DNA of 42,231 nucleotides from Magnetococcales bacterium (GTDB lineage: Bacteria; Pseudomonadota; Magnetococcia; Magnetococcales; UBA8363): assembly GCA_015228975.1 (NCBI GenBank), contig JADGCN010000017.1, positions 1 through 42,231 on the forward strand, read 5' to 3'. The notes below the pieces were generated by a model. The model saw nothing but the letters and a program-made list of their open reading frames with translations, was not told the DNA's origin and made no database searches. Below, in pieces: positions 9,199 through 17,833 of this stretch (positions are counted from its first letter, which is position 1; the number at the start of each line of letters is the position of its first letter). The translations under genes and the position numbers were made by a program.

Positions 9199-11814
9199 TT
9201 ACAACAGCAACCCTTTCAGACGGTAGATCATTTCCAATGCTTCCCGGGGTGACAGGGTATCCGGGTTGAGCCCCTTTAACAGGGTCATCACTTCTGTTTC
9301 TTTTGGCTCGGGAAAAAGACTCATTTGTGCGGGATCAACGGTTTTCTTGCGACGGGGTGGGGGTGGTTTGACAGGGGGATGGGTGACGCCCCGGTCGCGT
9401 TGTTGCAACTGGGTAAAGATCTCCCAGGCGCGTTCTGTCACCAGTACGGGCAAGCCGGCCAGTTCGGCGATGTGAACACCGTAGGATTGATCGGCGGCAC
9501 CCGGAATAATGGTATGCAGGAACAGGGGCCGCCCCTCTGTTTCGCGTACCTCAACGGTCAGGTTGACCACCCCGGCCAACTCTTTTTCCAAAGCGGTCAA
9601 TTCGTGAAAATGAGTGGCGAACAGGACCAATCCCCGACCGCTGGCCTGCAAGAATTCCACGACCGCCCGGGCAATGGCCAGTCCATCGTTGGTGGCGGTA
9701 CCACGGCCAATTTCGTCAAGAATGACCAGGGATCGGGGCGAGGCATGGTGGAGTATGTAGGCGGTCTCGGTCATTTCCACCATGAAGGTGGAGCGCCCGC
9801 CCGCCAGATCGTCCGAGGCACCGATGCGGGTGAAAATGCGATCCGTGCGTGCGATGGTGGCCGTTTGGGCCGGTACGAAAGAGCCGGTGTGCGCCATCAA
9901 AACGATCAAGGCGACTTGTCGCATGAACGTAGACTTGCCCGACATGTTGGGTCCGGTGATGAGACCAAGTCGATGTGTACTCCGGTTCAATTGGGCATCA
10001 TTGGCCATGAAATCGGTTGTGGCGAGGGCCTCCACAACGGGATGTCGCCCCCGGACAATGGTGATTTCGTCACCTTCATGGAGGGTGGGACGGCAGTAGT
10101 GGCGTTCAAAAGCGGTTTGGGCAAAGGTCGCCAGGCAATCCAGGACGGCGAGCATGCGGGCCGTGTGTTGCAGATCACCGGCATGGACCACGACCTTTTG
10201 CAGCATGGATTCCAGCAGTTTCGATTCCAAAACGGTCAATTGTTCTTCGGCGTCGAGAATTTGGGCTTCAAATTCTTTTAATTCCGGGGTGGTATAGCGC
10301 GTTGAACCCACCATGGTTTGCCGGGGTTGGTAGTGGTAGGGAACTTTGTCCTTATGGTTGTGGGTGATGTCGATGGTATAACCGAACGATCGGTGAAATT
10401 TGATTTTCAGGCTGGAAATACCGGTTCTTTCCCGCTCTTCGGACTCCAGGCGCATGAGGCTGTCGCGCCCACCACCGGCCAGGTCGCGCAGCCGGTCCAA
10501 TTCGGCATCAAACCCGGGGCGGAAGACGGCGCCATCTTTCAAGGAGGCCGGCAAGACGTCGACCAGGCTGGTGGCGAGCAATTCCAGCAGAGATTCGTAC
10601 CCCCCCAGGCTTTGCCGCACGGTGTGCAGTATTTCTGGCAGAGAAGTTTCTTTGAGGCAATCTGCCAGAAGGGGCAAGGCCGTCAGGGTATCGCGCAGAG
10701 AGCCCAGATCTCGGGGTGACGCACGATTTAAGACGATGCGTCCCAGTAAACGTTCCAGATCACGAACGTGTCCCAGGTGTTGGCGCAGTCCATCGCGTGC
10801 CATACCGTGGTCCAGGAGCCATGCAACCCCATCCTGGCGTTTGTTGATCAAACCGATATCCTGCAGGGGGTAATTGAGCCATTGGCCCAACAGGCGTGCC
10901 CCCATGGGGGTCGCGGTCTTGTTCAGAATGTGCAGCAGGCTTCCCTCCCGATTGCCGTCCCGCAGGCTGGTATTTATTTCAAGATTGCGCCGGCAACCAT
11001 CATCCAGGACCATCCATTCCCCGGAGACGATGACCGACATGCCTTGGATATGGTCCAGGCTGCCCCGTTGGGCCTCGCGGCAATAGGAGATCAAGGCGGC
11101 CGCTGCTGTTTGTCCCTCCAGGGAGGCCTCCAATCCAAAGCCTTCCAGGCTTGCAACCTGGAAATGCTCCAGCAGCGTGTTACGACTTTGTTGCGGGTCA
11201 AATTCCCAGGCAGGCCGCCGGGTGACTGTTTCCATCCAGGGAGTGATTGTTTCGGGTGGTTCCCACCCCTGTGGGATGATGATTTCGCGTGGATTCCAGG
11301 CCGATAACAAACCGGCGCCATGATCCCAGGATTCGGCCAGCGCGACGCGCAATTCCCCCGTGGAGAGATCGAGGCATGCCAACGCAGGGCCCCGATCACG
11401 TTTGCCGGGGGCGGCTATGGCTACGAGATGATTGTTGCTTTCCGGCTCCAGCAGGCTTTCTTCCGTCAAGGTTCCACGGGTGACGACGCGCAATACTTCA
11501 CGTCGGACCGGGCCTTTGTTCAGTCCGGGGGGGTCCATTTGTTCGCAAATGGCGCACTTGAAGCCCGCCTCAATGGCTTTTTTCAGATATAAATCGAGAT
11601 TACGAAAGGGGACTCCGCACATGGGGATATCTTCTCCCCCCGCCTTTCCCCGGGCGGTCAGGGCAATATCCAGCACTTTGGAGGCGACTTTGGCATCTTC
11701 AAAGAAGAGTTCGTAAAAGTCGCCCATGCGATAAAACAACAGCGCATCGGGATGTTTGCCTTTGATTTCCCAATATTGGGCTACCATAGGCGGAAGGTTA
11801 TCTTTCGATGTCAT
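9199..11814 (-). CDS. mutS: DNA mismatch repair protein MutS (871 aa)
   Basis: Recognises base mismatches and small loops and starts repair with MutL. The mismatch-binding F-x-E motif is at F33-Y-E35 (RMGDFYELFF). The ATPase has Walker A GPNMSGKST at about 621-629 and Walker B SLVILDEIGRGT with D700-E701, followed by FATHFHELTALE. The length fits full-size MutS. The start ATG at 11814 overlaps the stop of the upstream membrane-protein gene as ATGA, which implies translational coupling. A longer reading starting at 11880 runs into that gene and is not needed. The C-terminal QMSLF-like sequence (residues about 828-833) resembles a beta-clamp-binding motif. Confidence 0.97.
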   Translation of the reverse strand: MTSKDNLPPMVAQYWEIKGKHPDALLFYRMGDFYELFFEDAKVASKVLDIALTARGKAGGEDIPMCGVPFRNLDLYLKKAIEAGFKCAICEQMDPPGLNKGPVRREVLRVVTRGTLTEESLLEPESNNHLVAIAAPGKRDRGPALACLDLSTGELRVALAESWDHGAGLLSAWNPREIIIPQGWEPPETITPWMETVTRRPAWEFDPQQSRNTLLEHFQVASLEGFGLEASLEGQTAAAALISYCREAQRGSLDHIQGMSVIVSGEWMVLDDGCRRNLEINTSLRDGNREGSLLHILNKTATPMGARLLGQWLNYPLQDIGLINKRQDGVAWLLDHGMARDGLRQHLGHVRDLERLLGRIVLNRASPRDLGSLRDTLTALPLLADCLKETSLPEILHTVRQSLGGYESLLELLATSLVDVLPASLKDGAVFRPGFDAELDRLRDLAGGGRDSLMRLESEERERTGISSLKIKFHRSFGYTIDITHNHKDKVPYHYQPRQTMVGSTRYTTPELKEFEAQILDAEEQLTVLESKLLESMLQKVVVHAGDLQHTARMLAVLDCLATFAQTAFERHYCRPTLHEGDEITIVRGRHPVVEALATTDFMANDAQLNRSTHRLGLITGPNMSGKSTFMRQVALIVLMAHTGSFVPAQTATIARTDRIFTRIGASDDLAGGRSTFMVEMTETAYILHHASPRSLVILDEIGRGTATNDGLAIARAVVEFLQASGRGLVLFATHFHELTALEKELAGVVNLTVEVRETEGRPLFLHTIIPGAADQSYGVHIAELAGLPVLVTERAWEIFTQLQQRDRGVTHPPVKPPPPRRKKTVDPAQMSLFPEPKETEVMTLLKGLNPDTLSPREALEMIYRLKGLLL

Positions 11815-12287
11815 GTACGAATGAGGTAGACCAATCCAGGGGGGACAATGAGTTCTGAGCGTTCGGGGATTTCCACGCAACTACATTTTTCCGGCAAAGG
11901 GACGTTGGAGATGCCGCAATAGTCGGCTTCGCGTTGATCGGACGTGCGAATCCACGCAGGTATGGGGGCCTTCTTGAACATCCCCAGGGAACGTCCTTTG
12001 GCGACCACCTTCCAGGCCGACTCTTGATCATGATAGATCACCTGCGCAGGACGTGCGGAGGTAAGCGTTCCGGGTTCGCCCGAGGTGTTACCGAAGGATG
12101 TGCCGTCATTGCTGAGGGAAATTCCGCTCACAACATCCTTGAGGAAATAGAGGACGAGTCCCGCGAGTACCAGGAGAACCGTGGTATAGAGACCCGGGCC
12201 AAAATCCATTTTTAATCCGGAGGCCAACAACACATTTCCCAGGGCCACAATTGCGGCCAGGGCGAGAAGAATTTTTGTAAGACCCAC
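11811..12287 (-). CDS. Small membrane protein of unknown function, coupled to mutS (158 aa)
   Basis: Not assigned to a named family. It has two hydrophobic segments near the N-terminus (about residues 5-20, KILLALAAIVALGNVLLA, and 30-48, YTTVLLVLAGLVLYFLKDVV), followed by a soluble domain of about 100 residues with five cysteines, including KCSCVEIPE near the end. The start is GTG at 12287, which has a good ribosome site (AGGTGA, 4 bases upstream) and begins at the first hydrophobic helix. The longer open frame to 12536 overlaps the kinase gene and lacks such a site. Its stop overlaps the mutS start as ATGA. The gene lies 91 bases after the kinase/PEGA/FGE gene, so the three are probably one operon. 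Confidence 0.75.
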   Translation of the reverse strand: MGLTKILLALAAIVALGNVLLASGLKMDFGPGLYTTVLLVLAGLVLYFLKDVVSGISLSNDGTSFGNTSGEPGTLTSARPAQVIYHDQESAWKVVAKGRSLGMFKKAPIPAWIRTSDQREADYCGISNVPLPEKCSCVEIPERSELIVPPGLVYLIRT

Positions 12288-12378
12288 GCGTTCACCTGTC
12301 CTTAAACTACCAGCTGTTTTGGGTCGATATTTCCAACATCCCGTTTGCACCAAGTGTCCGGTCGGCCAGCCCATGACC

Positions 12379-15300
12379 TTAATTGCTGACAGAAGAACTA
12401 GCAAGCCGGAATCCATTGCCGAAATTGTTAAAGTCGGGCCTTCCCCTATACCGGTAACTGCAGCGTAAGTTACCTGAGTTACTGTGCCAAGCGCCACCGC
12501 GGAGGACATGGAGTGAGGAACTGTCATCCATGGCAACCGGATTACGCTCGGGTGATTTCTTATAATAGTCCTTTACGTACCAATCTTCTACCCATTCGTA
12601 AACATTTCCATGCATATCGTGCAAACCGAAGCGATTGGCCGGGAAAGAACCCACGGTTACCGTGCTGCGGCGGAAAATTCCGGTTTCTTCCCCTGGCAAA
12701 GGTTGACTTCCGTTAAAATTGGCCTGGCTGGTGTTGATGGTGGCCCCGAACTGGTATGGACCGCTTTCTCCGGCGCGGCATGCATTTTCCCATTCGGCTT
12801 CCGTAGGCAGACGAAAGGTTACCGATGATTTTTCATTGAGTCGGCGGATAAACTCTTTGGCCATGGTCCAGGTGACCGAATCCACGGGCAGGTTGTCGTC
12901 CTTGTTAAACTTGGAAGGATTGTTGTCTACGCCCATGACCTTTTTCCAGGCCCCTTGCGTCACTTCTGTTTTGGCCAGATGATAACGATCCAGACAGACC
13001 CGGTGGACAGGGGATTCGTCCAGATCGCCCTCTTCGGAGCCCATGGTAAAGCACCCTTGAAATAGTTCAACAAATTCCATGCCTGTTACCGGATCTTTCC
13101 ATATGGCTCCGGCTTTGGGTGGATTGGTGATGTCACCGGCAAGTGTTGTCGTGGTTTTCAAATCGGGTGATGTTACGGTATTGCTGGTTGATTCCGTTTT
13201 TTCACGGGTTTCCTCTGTTTTGGGGCCATTTGGGTCGGAAGGGTTGTCCGTCTGGGGGGAGGCCAGCGCGGAGGTTTGACTCTTGGTTTGACCAATCTCT
13301 TTGTTTAATAAATTTTTGTAGGCTTCAATGACCATCGGGTTATCGGGGGCGACCGCACGGGCTTGCGTCAATCGCTCTTCCACTATTTTTAATTTGTTTT
13401 TTTCCGCGGCTCCCTTGGCCAAAAGGACATACTTTTCGGCGATCTTATCCAACAATACCTTGACTCTTTCGTTGGTTGGATCCAGTTTCCCCGCCATGGT
13501 GACACGAAATACCGCACTCTTGCCCTCCGGTTGCGAAAGCCGCTCCTCCTCAATATCCTCCTGAGCCAACGTTAAAAGTTGGGCAACAATCCGTTTGATC
13601 CCCTCCTTGGCATCCGCCTGATCGGGGTCAATGGCCAATACCGCCTGATAGTTTTCCAGGGCATTTTTTCCTTCCGGGAAGGTCAGACGCATGGCTTGAA
13701 GATGTCTGTTGCCTTCCTGGAGTAATCCAGGGATACGGGGATCGTTTCGGATTTGCTTGGCCTCGATCGGTGGATTCTGGTTGCTGTTGGCAATTTCCTG
13801 GGAACCAGGCGTTGGTGGAGGGGGCGTGGGGGATGTCTCCTGAGTCACCGTATTGCCGGTCTGCTTTGGGTCTTGTACCGGTGTCGGCGGGGCCAGGGCT
13901 TCAGGCTTGATTTCAATTGGTTGTTCCACAGCCGGTTTGGAGGGCGCAATTTTGCGCGGGGTGGGTTCGGGGAATGCCGCCATGGCATTTTGGATATTGA
14001 ATTCCTCGACCACTTCCTCGGTCACCGCAGGTTTTGCTGCCGGGGGTACCGGCTCTGAAGTCGCTTTCATCTCACTGGCTGGCGGTTCGACGGGTTTGCT
14101 GGTTGCCGACACTTTCGGCCCGGGAGTTTCCTCCGCAAGTTTCGCAGTCTCAGGAACGGGCATTTTCGTGTTGTTGTTGGTGGCACCCACGGTAGCGTCA
14201 GCCGCCAAGATCGCATCCAGACTTAAATCGACTACCGTGTCTTCAGCCAGTTCCATATCCACCGCGATATCGTTGTAGCCATGCTTCTCCAACTTCAGGG
14301 CATAGCGACCTTTGGGAACCTGTCCCACTTTGAGTGGTGTGACGCCCAATCGTTTGCCATCCAGGATGACCTGGGCCCCATCGGGTCGTGTTTCTATCCG
14401 CAGCATGACCATCTGGTTTTGTATGCCGGTTTTTGCCTTGGTATCCGTTGCTTGTGCCCCTCCGTCCGAAAAGGGGACTTCCTGGGCGGGAGGCATCGGA
14501 ACCTGATGGGCATTGCCAATCACCTTGAAGTACCAGCTCAAACCCAGGGCGGCCACAATGGCAAGAAATGCAACGGAGAATAGCCCTATGGAGCGTATCC
14601 CCAAGTTTTTTTGTGATGCGTCCATGGCGTCGATAAACGCCACACTGGAAGGAAACCTTTTTCCAGGATCTTTGGACATGGCCTGATTGATGATCTGATT
14701 GATTCGCTTGCCCATCTCGGGAATGACAGGCGGTGCCATGTTACAAACCGCATGCATCAAGGCTTGGGGCTCAGGTTGGTCGAAAGGTGGGTGTCCCGAA
14801 ACCAGTTCATAATAGATCGCGGCCAGGGCGTATTGGTCGGCTGGCGGACCGGGTGGGGGGAAACCAAAAAATTGTTCGGGAGCCAGATACCCATGGGTTT
14901 GACTGGATGATTCCAGATCCCGCCGCATGCTTTCGGTACGAATATCCCGGGAAATTTGTTCGGGGATCAGGCAAAAATTGATCAGCTTGACCTCATTCGA
15001 CTGACTGATCAAAACATTGTCCGGCTTCAAATCACGATGCAGCAGGGAACGATGGGCATGATCAAGGGCATGAGCTATCTGGCGGCAGATGTCGATCGCT
15101 TCTGAAAAAGGCAGCTTGCCGTCTTCATGATGCTTCCGGTATTCCGTAAGGGTGATGCCATCAACGTACTCGCGCACCAAAAAATGCTCGTTTGCGGTGG
15201 CGTCGTATTCCAACGCGTGTAATTTGACAATATTGGGATGATCCAGATTGTGCAACAGTTGAAAATTGCGTTGCATATCCGTCAAGGTTCGTTCGTCGCG

Positions 15301-15441
15301 ACTGACCCTGTCGGTAAATATCTTGACGGTAACCGGGAGTCCTGTCCCTTCATCGAGTGCCAGATAGGAATCTCCGAAGAGTCCTTTCCTGAGTTCCCCC
15401 TGTAGCACGTAGCGCCCGGAGAGAATGTGACCTTTTTTCAT
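12379..15441 (-). CDS. Membrane-anchored Ser/Thr kinase-like protein with PEGA and FGE-like (SUMF1) domains (1020 aa)
   Basis: Domains in order: a PknB-type kinase domain (about 10-275), one transmembrane helix (about 284-305), a PEGA domain (about 345-408), a proline-rich linker (about 420-560), a helical repeat region (about 565-700), a Ser/Thr/Asn-rich linker, and a C-terminal formylglycine-generating-enzyme-like domain (about 785-1018; FVELFQGCFTMGS, RLPTEAEWENACRAG, DMHGNVYEWVEDWY). In the kinase, K40, HRDLKPDN (135-142) and APE are present. The DFG triad reads NFC (155-157) and the first Gly of the P-loop is replaced (RKGLFG), so catalysis may be weak or absent. The FGE part ends GFRLA and lacks the paired cysteines of the true enzyme. 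PEGA/FGE would face outside. The ATG at 15441 overlaps a 15-codon leader ORF. Confidence 0.9.
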   Translation of the reverse strand: MKKGHILSGRYVLQGELRKGLFGDSYLALDEGTGLPVTVKIFTDRVSRDERTLTDMQRNFQLLHNLDHPNIVKLHALEYDATANEHFLVREYVDGITLTEYRKHHEDGKLPFSEAIDICRQIAHALDHAHRSLLHRDLKPDNVLISQSNEVKLINFCLIPEQISRDIRTESMRRDLESSSQTHGYLAPEQFFGFPPPGPPADQYALAAIYYELVSGHPPFDQPEPQALMHAVCNMAPPVIPEMGKRINQIINQAMSKDPGKRFPSSVAFIDAMDASQKNLGIRSIGLFSVAFLAIVAALGLSWYFKVIGNAHQVPMPPAQEVPFSDGGAQATDTKAKTGIQNQMVMLRIETRPDGAQVILDGKRLGVTPLKVGQVPKGRYALKLEKHGYNDIAVDMELAEDTVVDLSLDAILAADATVGATNNNTKMPVPETAKLAEETPGPKVSATSKPVEPPASEMKATSEPVPPAAKPAVTEEVVEEFNIQNAMAAFPEPTPRKIAPSKPAVEQPIEIKPEALAPPTPVQDPKQTGNTVTQETSPTPPPPTPGSQEIANSNQNPPIEAKQIRNDPRIPGLLQEGNRHLQAMRLTFPEGKNALENYQAVLAIDPDQADAKEGIKRIVAQLLTLAQEDIEEERLSQPEGKSAVFRVTMAGKLDPTNERVKVLLDKIAEKYVLLAKGAAEKNKLKIVEERLTQARAVAPDNPMVIEAYKNLLNKEIGQTKSQTSALASPQTDNPSDPNGPKTEETREKTESTSNTVTSPDLKTTTTLAGDITNPPKAGAIWKDPVTGMEFVELFQGCFTMGSEEGDLDESPVHRVCLDRYHLAKTEVTQGAWKKVMGVDNNPSKFNKDDNLPVDSVTWTMAKEFIRRLNEKSSVTFRLPTEAEWENACRAGESGPYQFGATINTSQANFNGSQPLPGEETGIFRRSTVTVGSFPANRFGLHDMHGNVYEWVEDWYVKDYYKKSPERNPVAMDDSSSLHVLRGGAWHSNSGNLRCSYRYRGRPDFNNFGNGFRLASSSVSN

Positions 15442-15485
15442 GTGCTGCCGTTCCCGTCAACTGTAACGCCAAGGTGGTCATTCAT
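15438..15485 (-). CDS. Possible 15-residue leader ORF coupled to the kinase/PEGA/FGE gene
   Basis: An ATG at 15485 on the minus strand is preceded by AAGGAT at a suitable distance (6 bases). It opens a 15-codon frame (MNDHLGVTVDGNGST) whose TGA overlaps the ATG of the following kinase-like gene as ATGA. The arrangement is what a coupled leader peptide would look like. The frame is very short and could be chance. Confidence 0.3.
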   Translation of the reverse strand: MNDHLGVTVDGNGST

Positions 15486-15702
15486 GTGAATATCCTTGAG
15501 ACACCGTCAAAGTTTCATCATTGGGAGCCTGGGAGATGATCTGATGGATCTCAATGGGTTCAGCCCAATCAGCGGGCGTTCCAAAGTGGCAATGCTTGAG
15601 AATCAGGGTATCCAAGGTTCTTCAATGGAAATTAATGAAGGGATCTTATGCAGTATCCAGACCATTGTGGAGAAGACCGGGGGGAGACAGTCGATAAACC
15701 TG

Positions 15703-16872
15703 TTAAATCAACCGCAGCAAACAGCTATCCATGAAGTCCAAGCCGCGTGCCGTGAAACGGATGGTATCGCAATCGATATGCAACAAACCTTCGCGTTCCA
15801 AAAATTCAACTTCTCGGGCCTTGTTCTCCACAAGATCGTGACCCGCAATGTCGCGATAGAGGTCTCGGGGAATTCCTGAAACCAGCCGCAATCCCATGAG
15901 CAGACAGTCCGCCGCAGCCTCTTCTCGACTGGAAATTTCCAGCCATTGCATGGGGGGTTGGTCTTGTTTCAAGGCCTGGACATAATCATTCAGGGGCCAA
16001 TGATTGACCCAGCGCATGATGGCCCCCGTCTCCAAGGTTATTTTACCATGCGCTGCCGGTCCCAGACCAACATAGTCCCCCGAAAGCCACAATGCCCGGT
16101 TGTGACGGCAATAGAATCCCGGACGGGCGTAGTTGGATATTTCATAACGTTCAAAACCGTGTGCGCCGAGCAGGTTTTGCGTCAAAAAATACAGGGCGTC
16201 CCGGGTATCTTCATCGGGGAGCTGGAGGTGATTGTGATCCAGGTTATGGGCCAAGGGGGTTCCGGGCTCCACACTCAAGGCATAACAGGAAAGATGCTGT
16301 GGCTTGAGTGCCAGGACTTGCATCAGCTCATCGTGCCATTGAGAGGTGGTATGACCGGGGGAACCCGTGATCAGGTCCAGATTGATGTTGGTGAATCCAG
16401 CCTCCCTGGCCGCATGGAAAGCATCTCGCGCCATCTGGCTGGTGTGGGGGCGGCCCAAGAGGGCGAGGCGTGCATCGTCCATTGCTTGTACACCAAGGCT
16501 GAGCCGGTTGATGCCAAGGGAGCGCCATTGGGTCAATTTGTCAAAGGTTGTGGACTCGGGATTGGCTTCCAGGGTGATTTCCAGCGGCTCGACCAAAGGC
16601 CAGAACCGATGAATTTGCACAAGGATGCGTTCCAGGATTTCAGGGGGCAGGAGGGAAGGGGTGCCGCCACCAAAGAAAATGGAAACAATCTTCCGATTGC
16701 GACCGTCCCGGTGATGGGCATGGAATTCGATATCCTTCAGCAAGACTTGCAGCCACTCCTGCCACGTTATCTCCCGACTGGCCGTCGAGTCAAAGGCACA
16801 ATAGTGGCATTTTTGGACGCAAAACGGCACGTGGACGTAAATGGATACCGTTCGCGCCCGATCTGGTTTCAT
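15703..16872 (-). CDS. hemW: Radical SAM protein HemW-like (389 aa)
   Basis: HemW belongs to the coproporphyrinogen III oxidase-like radical SAM group and is thought to act as a heme chaperone, not as the oxidase. The cluster motif is PFCVQKCHYCAF (C18, C22, C25, then F27), the CX3CX2CXF form; the true HemN at 35808-37220 has CX3CX2CXC. FFGGGTPSLLPPEILE and SLGVQAMDDARLALLGR are typical family sequences. The gene follows rph by 63 bases on the same strand. In many proteobacteria rdgB sits between rph and hemW; here it is absent. The ATG at 16872 lies just before the N-terminal strand SIYVHVPFC. Confidence 0.93.
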   Translation of the reverse strand: MKPDRARTVSIYVHVPFCVQKCHYCAFDSTASREITWQEWLQVLLKDIEFHAHHRDGRNRKIVSIFFGGGTPSLLPPEILERILVQIHRFWPLVEPLEITLEANPESTTFDKLTQWRSLGINRLSLGVQAMDDARLALLGRPHTSQMARDAFHAAREAGFTNINLDLITGSPGHTTSQWHDELMQVLALKPQHLSCYALSVEPGTPLAHNLDHNHLQLPDEDTRDALYFLTQNLLGAHGFERYEISNYARPGFYCRHNRALWLSGDYVGLGPAAHGKITLETGAIMRWVNHWPLNDYVQALKQDQPPMQWLEISSREEAAADCLLMGLRLVSGIPRDLYRDIAGHDLVENKAREVEFLEREGLLHIDCDTIRFTARGLDFMDSCLLRLI

Positions 16873-16935
16873 GAGTTTCGGCGTTTTAGAATGTTGGCAT
16901 GGATCGACCAGCGGCCATGCGGTGCTTAGCCATCA

Positions 16936-17652
16936 TCAGGCCAGGGCTTGACGTTGGATGGTGATCAATTCGGCAATACCTTTTTGCGCCAAGGCCAGCA
17001 TGGCATTGAAATCGCCGTGGGAAAAGGGTGCCCCTTCGGCAGTTCCTTGAATTTCGACGAATTGACCATGGCTTGTCATGACGAAGTTCATGTCGGTTTG
17101 ACAGTGTGAATCTTCCTCATAATCCAGGTCCAACAAAGGGGTATCGCCGACCAATCCGCAACTGACGGCTGCAACGTAGTTGGTTATGGGAAGTTCGGGG
17201 ATGATGCCACCTCGGTGCAGGTGGCCCAGGGCGTCCGTCAGGGCGATAAAGGCACCGGTGATTGAGGCCGTGCGGGTGCCCCCATCCGCCTGGATGACGT
17301 CACAATCCAGCCATATGGTCCGCTTTCCCAGCTTGTCCAGGTTGACGACCGAGCGCATGGAACGACCGATCAGGCGTTGAATTTCCAGAGTCCTGCCCGA
17401 TTGTTTGCCCCGTGAGGCTTCCCGGGCGCTCCGTTGATGGGTGGAGCGGGGCAGCATGCCGTATTCCGCCGTTATCCATCCGCGTTGCTGGTCCCGCATC
17501 CAGGGGGGTAATTTTTCTTCGATGGAGGCGGTACACAATACGCGGGTGTTGCCGCAGGCGATCAGGCAGGAGCCTTCGGCATGGTCAACAAAGTGGCGGG
17601 TGATGCTGACTGGTCGCAATTGATCCGGTTTGCGATCGTTTCGACGGCTCAT
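16936..17652 (-). CDS. rph: Ribonuclease PH (238 aa)
   Basis: A phosphorolytic 3'-5' exoribonuclease that trims tRNA precursor 3' ends. Characteristic stretches are [15 protein letters not shown] at the start, [34 protein letters not shown], and [19 protein letters not shown]. The length is the usual 238-240 residues. The ATG at 17652 is preceded by AAGGAA, and the longer open frame to 17778 has no family-like sequence. It is co-directional with dsrK upstream, separated by about 180 bases containing hairpins, and with hemW downstream. Confidence 0.96.
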   Translation of the reverse strand: MSRRNDRKPDQLRPVSITRHFVDHAEGSCLIACGNTRVLCTASIEEKLPPWMRDQQRGWITAEYGMLPRSTHQRSAREASRGKQSGRTLEIQRLIGRSMRSVVNLDKLGKRTIWLDCDVIQADGGTRTASITGAFIALTDALGHLHRGGIIPELPITNYVAAVSCGLVGDTPLLDLDYEEDSHCQTDMNFVMTSHGQFVEIQGTAEGAPFSHGDFNAMLALAQKGIAELITIQRQALA

Positions 17653-17731
17653 GGTAGCGTTCCTTGGGGGAAAAAGACAACAATTCAGGGGATGGACACA
17701 ATCACCCTTGCAGACAGTGTCAAGGTGATCA

Positions 17732-17761
17732 CCGAAGGGGGTTGACCATCCCCCCCTTCGG
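17732..17761. terminator. Stable hairpin between dsrK and rph
   Basis: CCGAAGGGGG (17732-17741) and CCCCCTTCGG (17752-17761) form a perfect 10-pair stem with a loop of about 10 bases. It lies after dsrK and before rph on the minus strand. No clear T-run follows on either side, so it is not a canonical intrinsic terminator; it may stabilise the dsrK mRNA end or mark a boundary. A second, imperfect inverted repeat (ATCACCCTTG / CAAGGTGAT, 17701-17729) lies next to it. Confidence 0.5.
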
Positions 17762-17833
17762 CGAAAACATGCGGGCATAAACCAGGATTACGTTGTAACG
17801 GGCTTGGCTCAGAGTACCATTGACAGAATAGGA

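Noticed and set aside
15496-15879. 127-codon plus-strand frame between the kinase gene and hemW
   Set aside because: Its second half lies over the hemW coding end in antisense and there is no ribosome site; the first half has no recognisable family.
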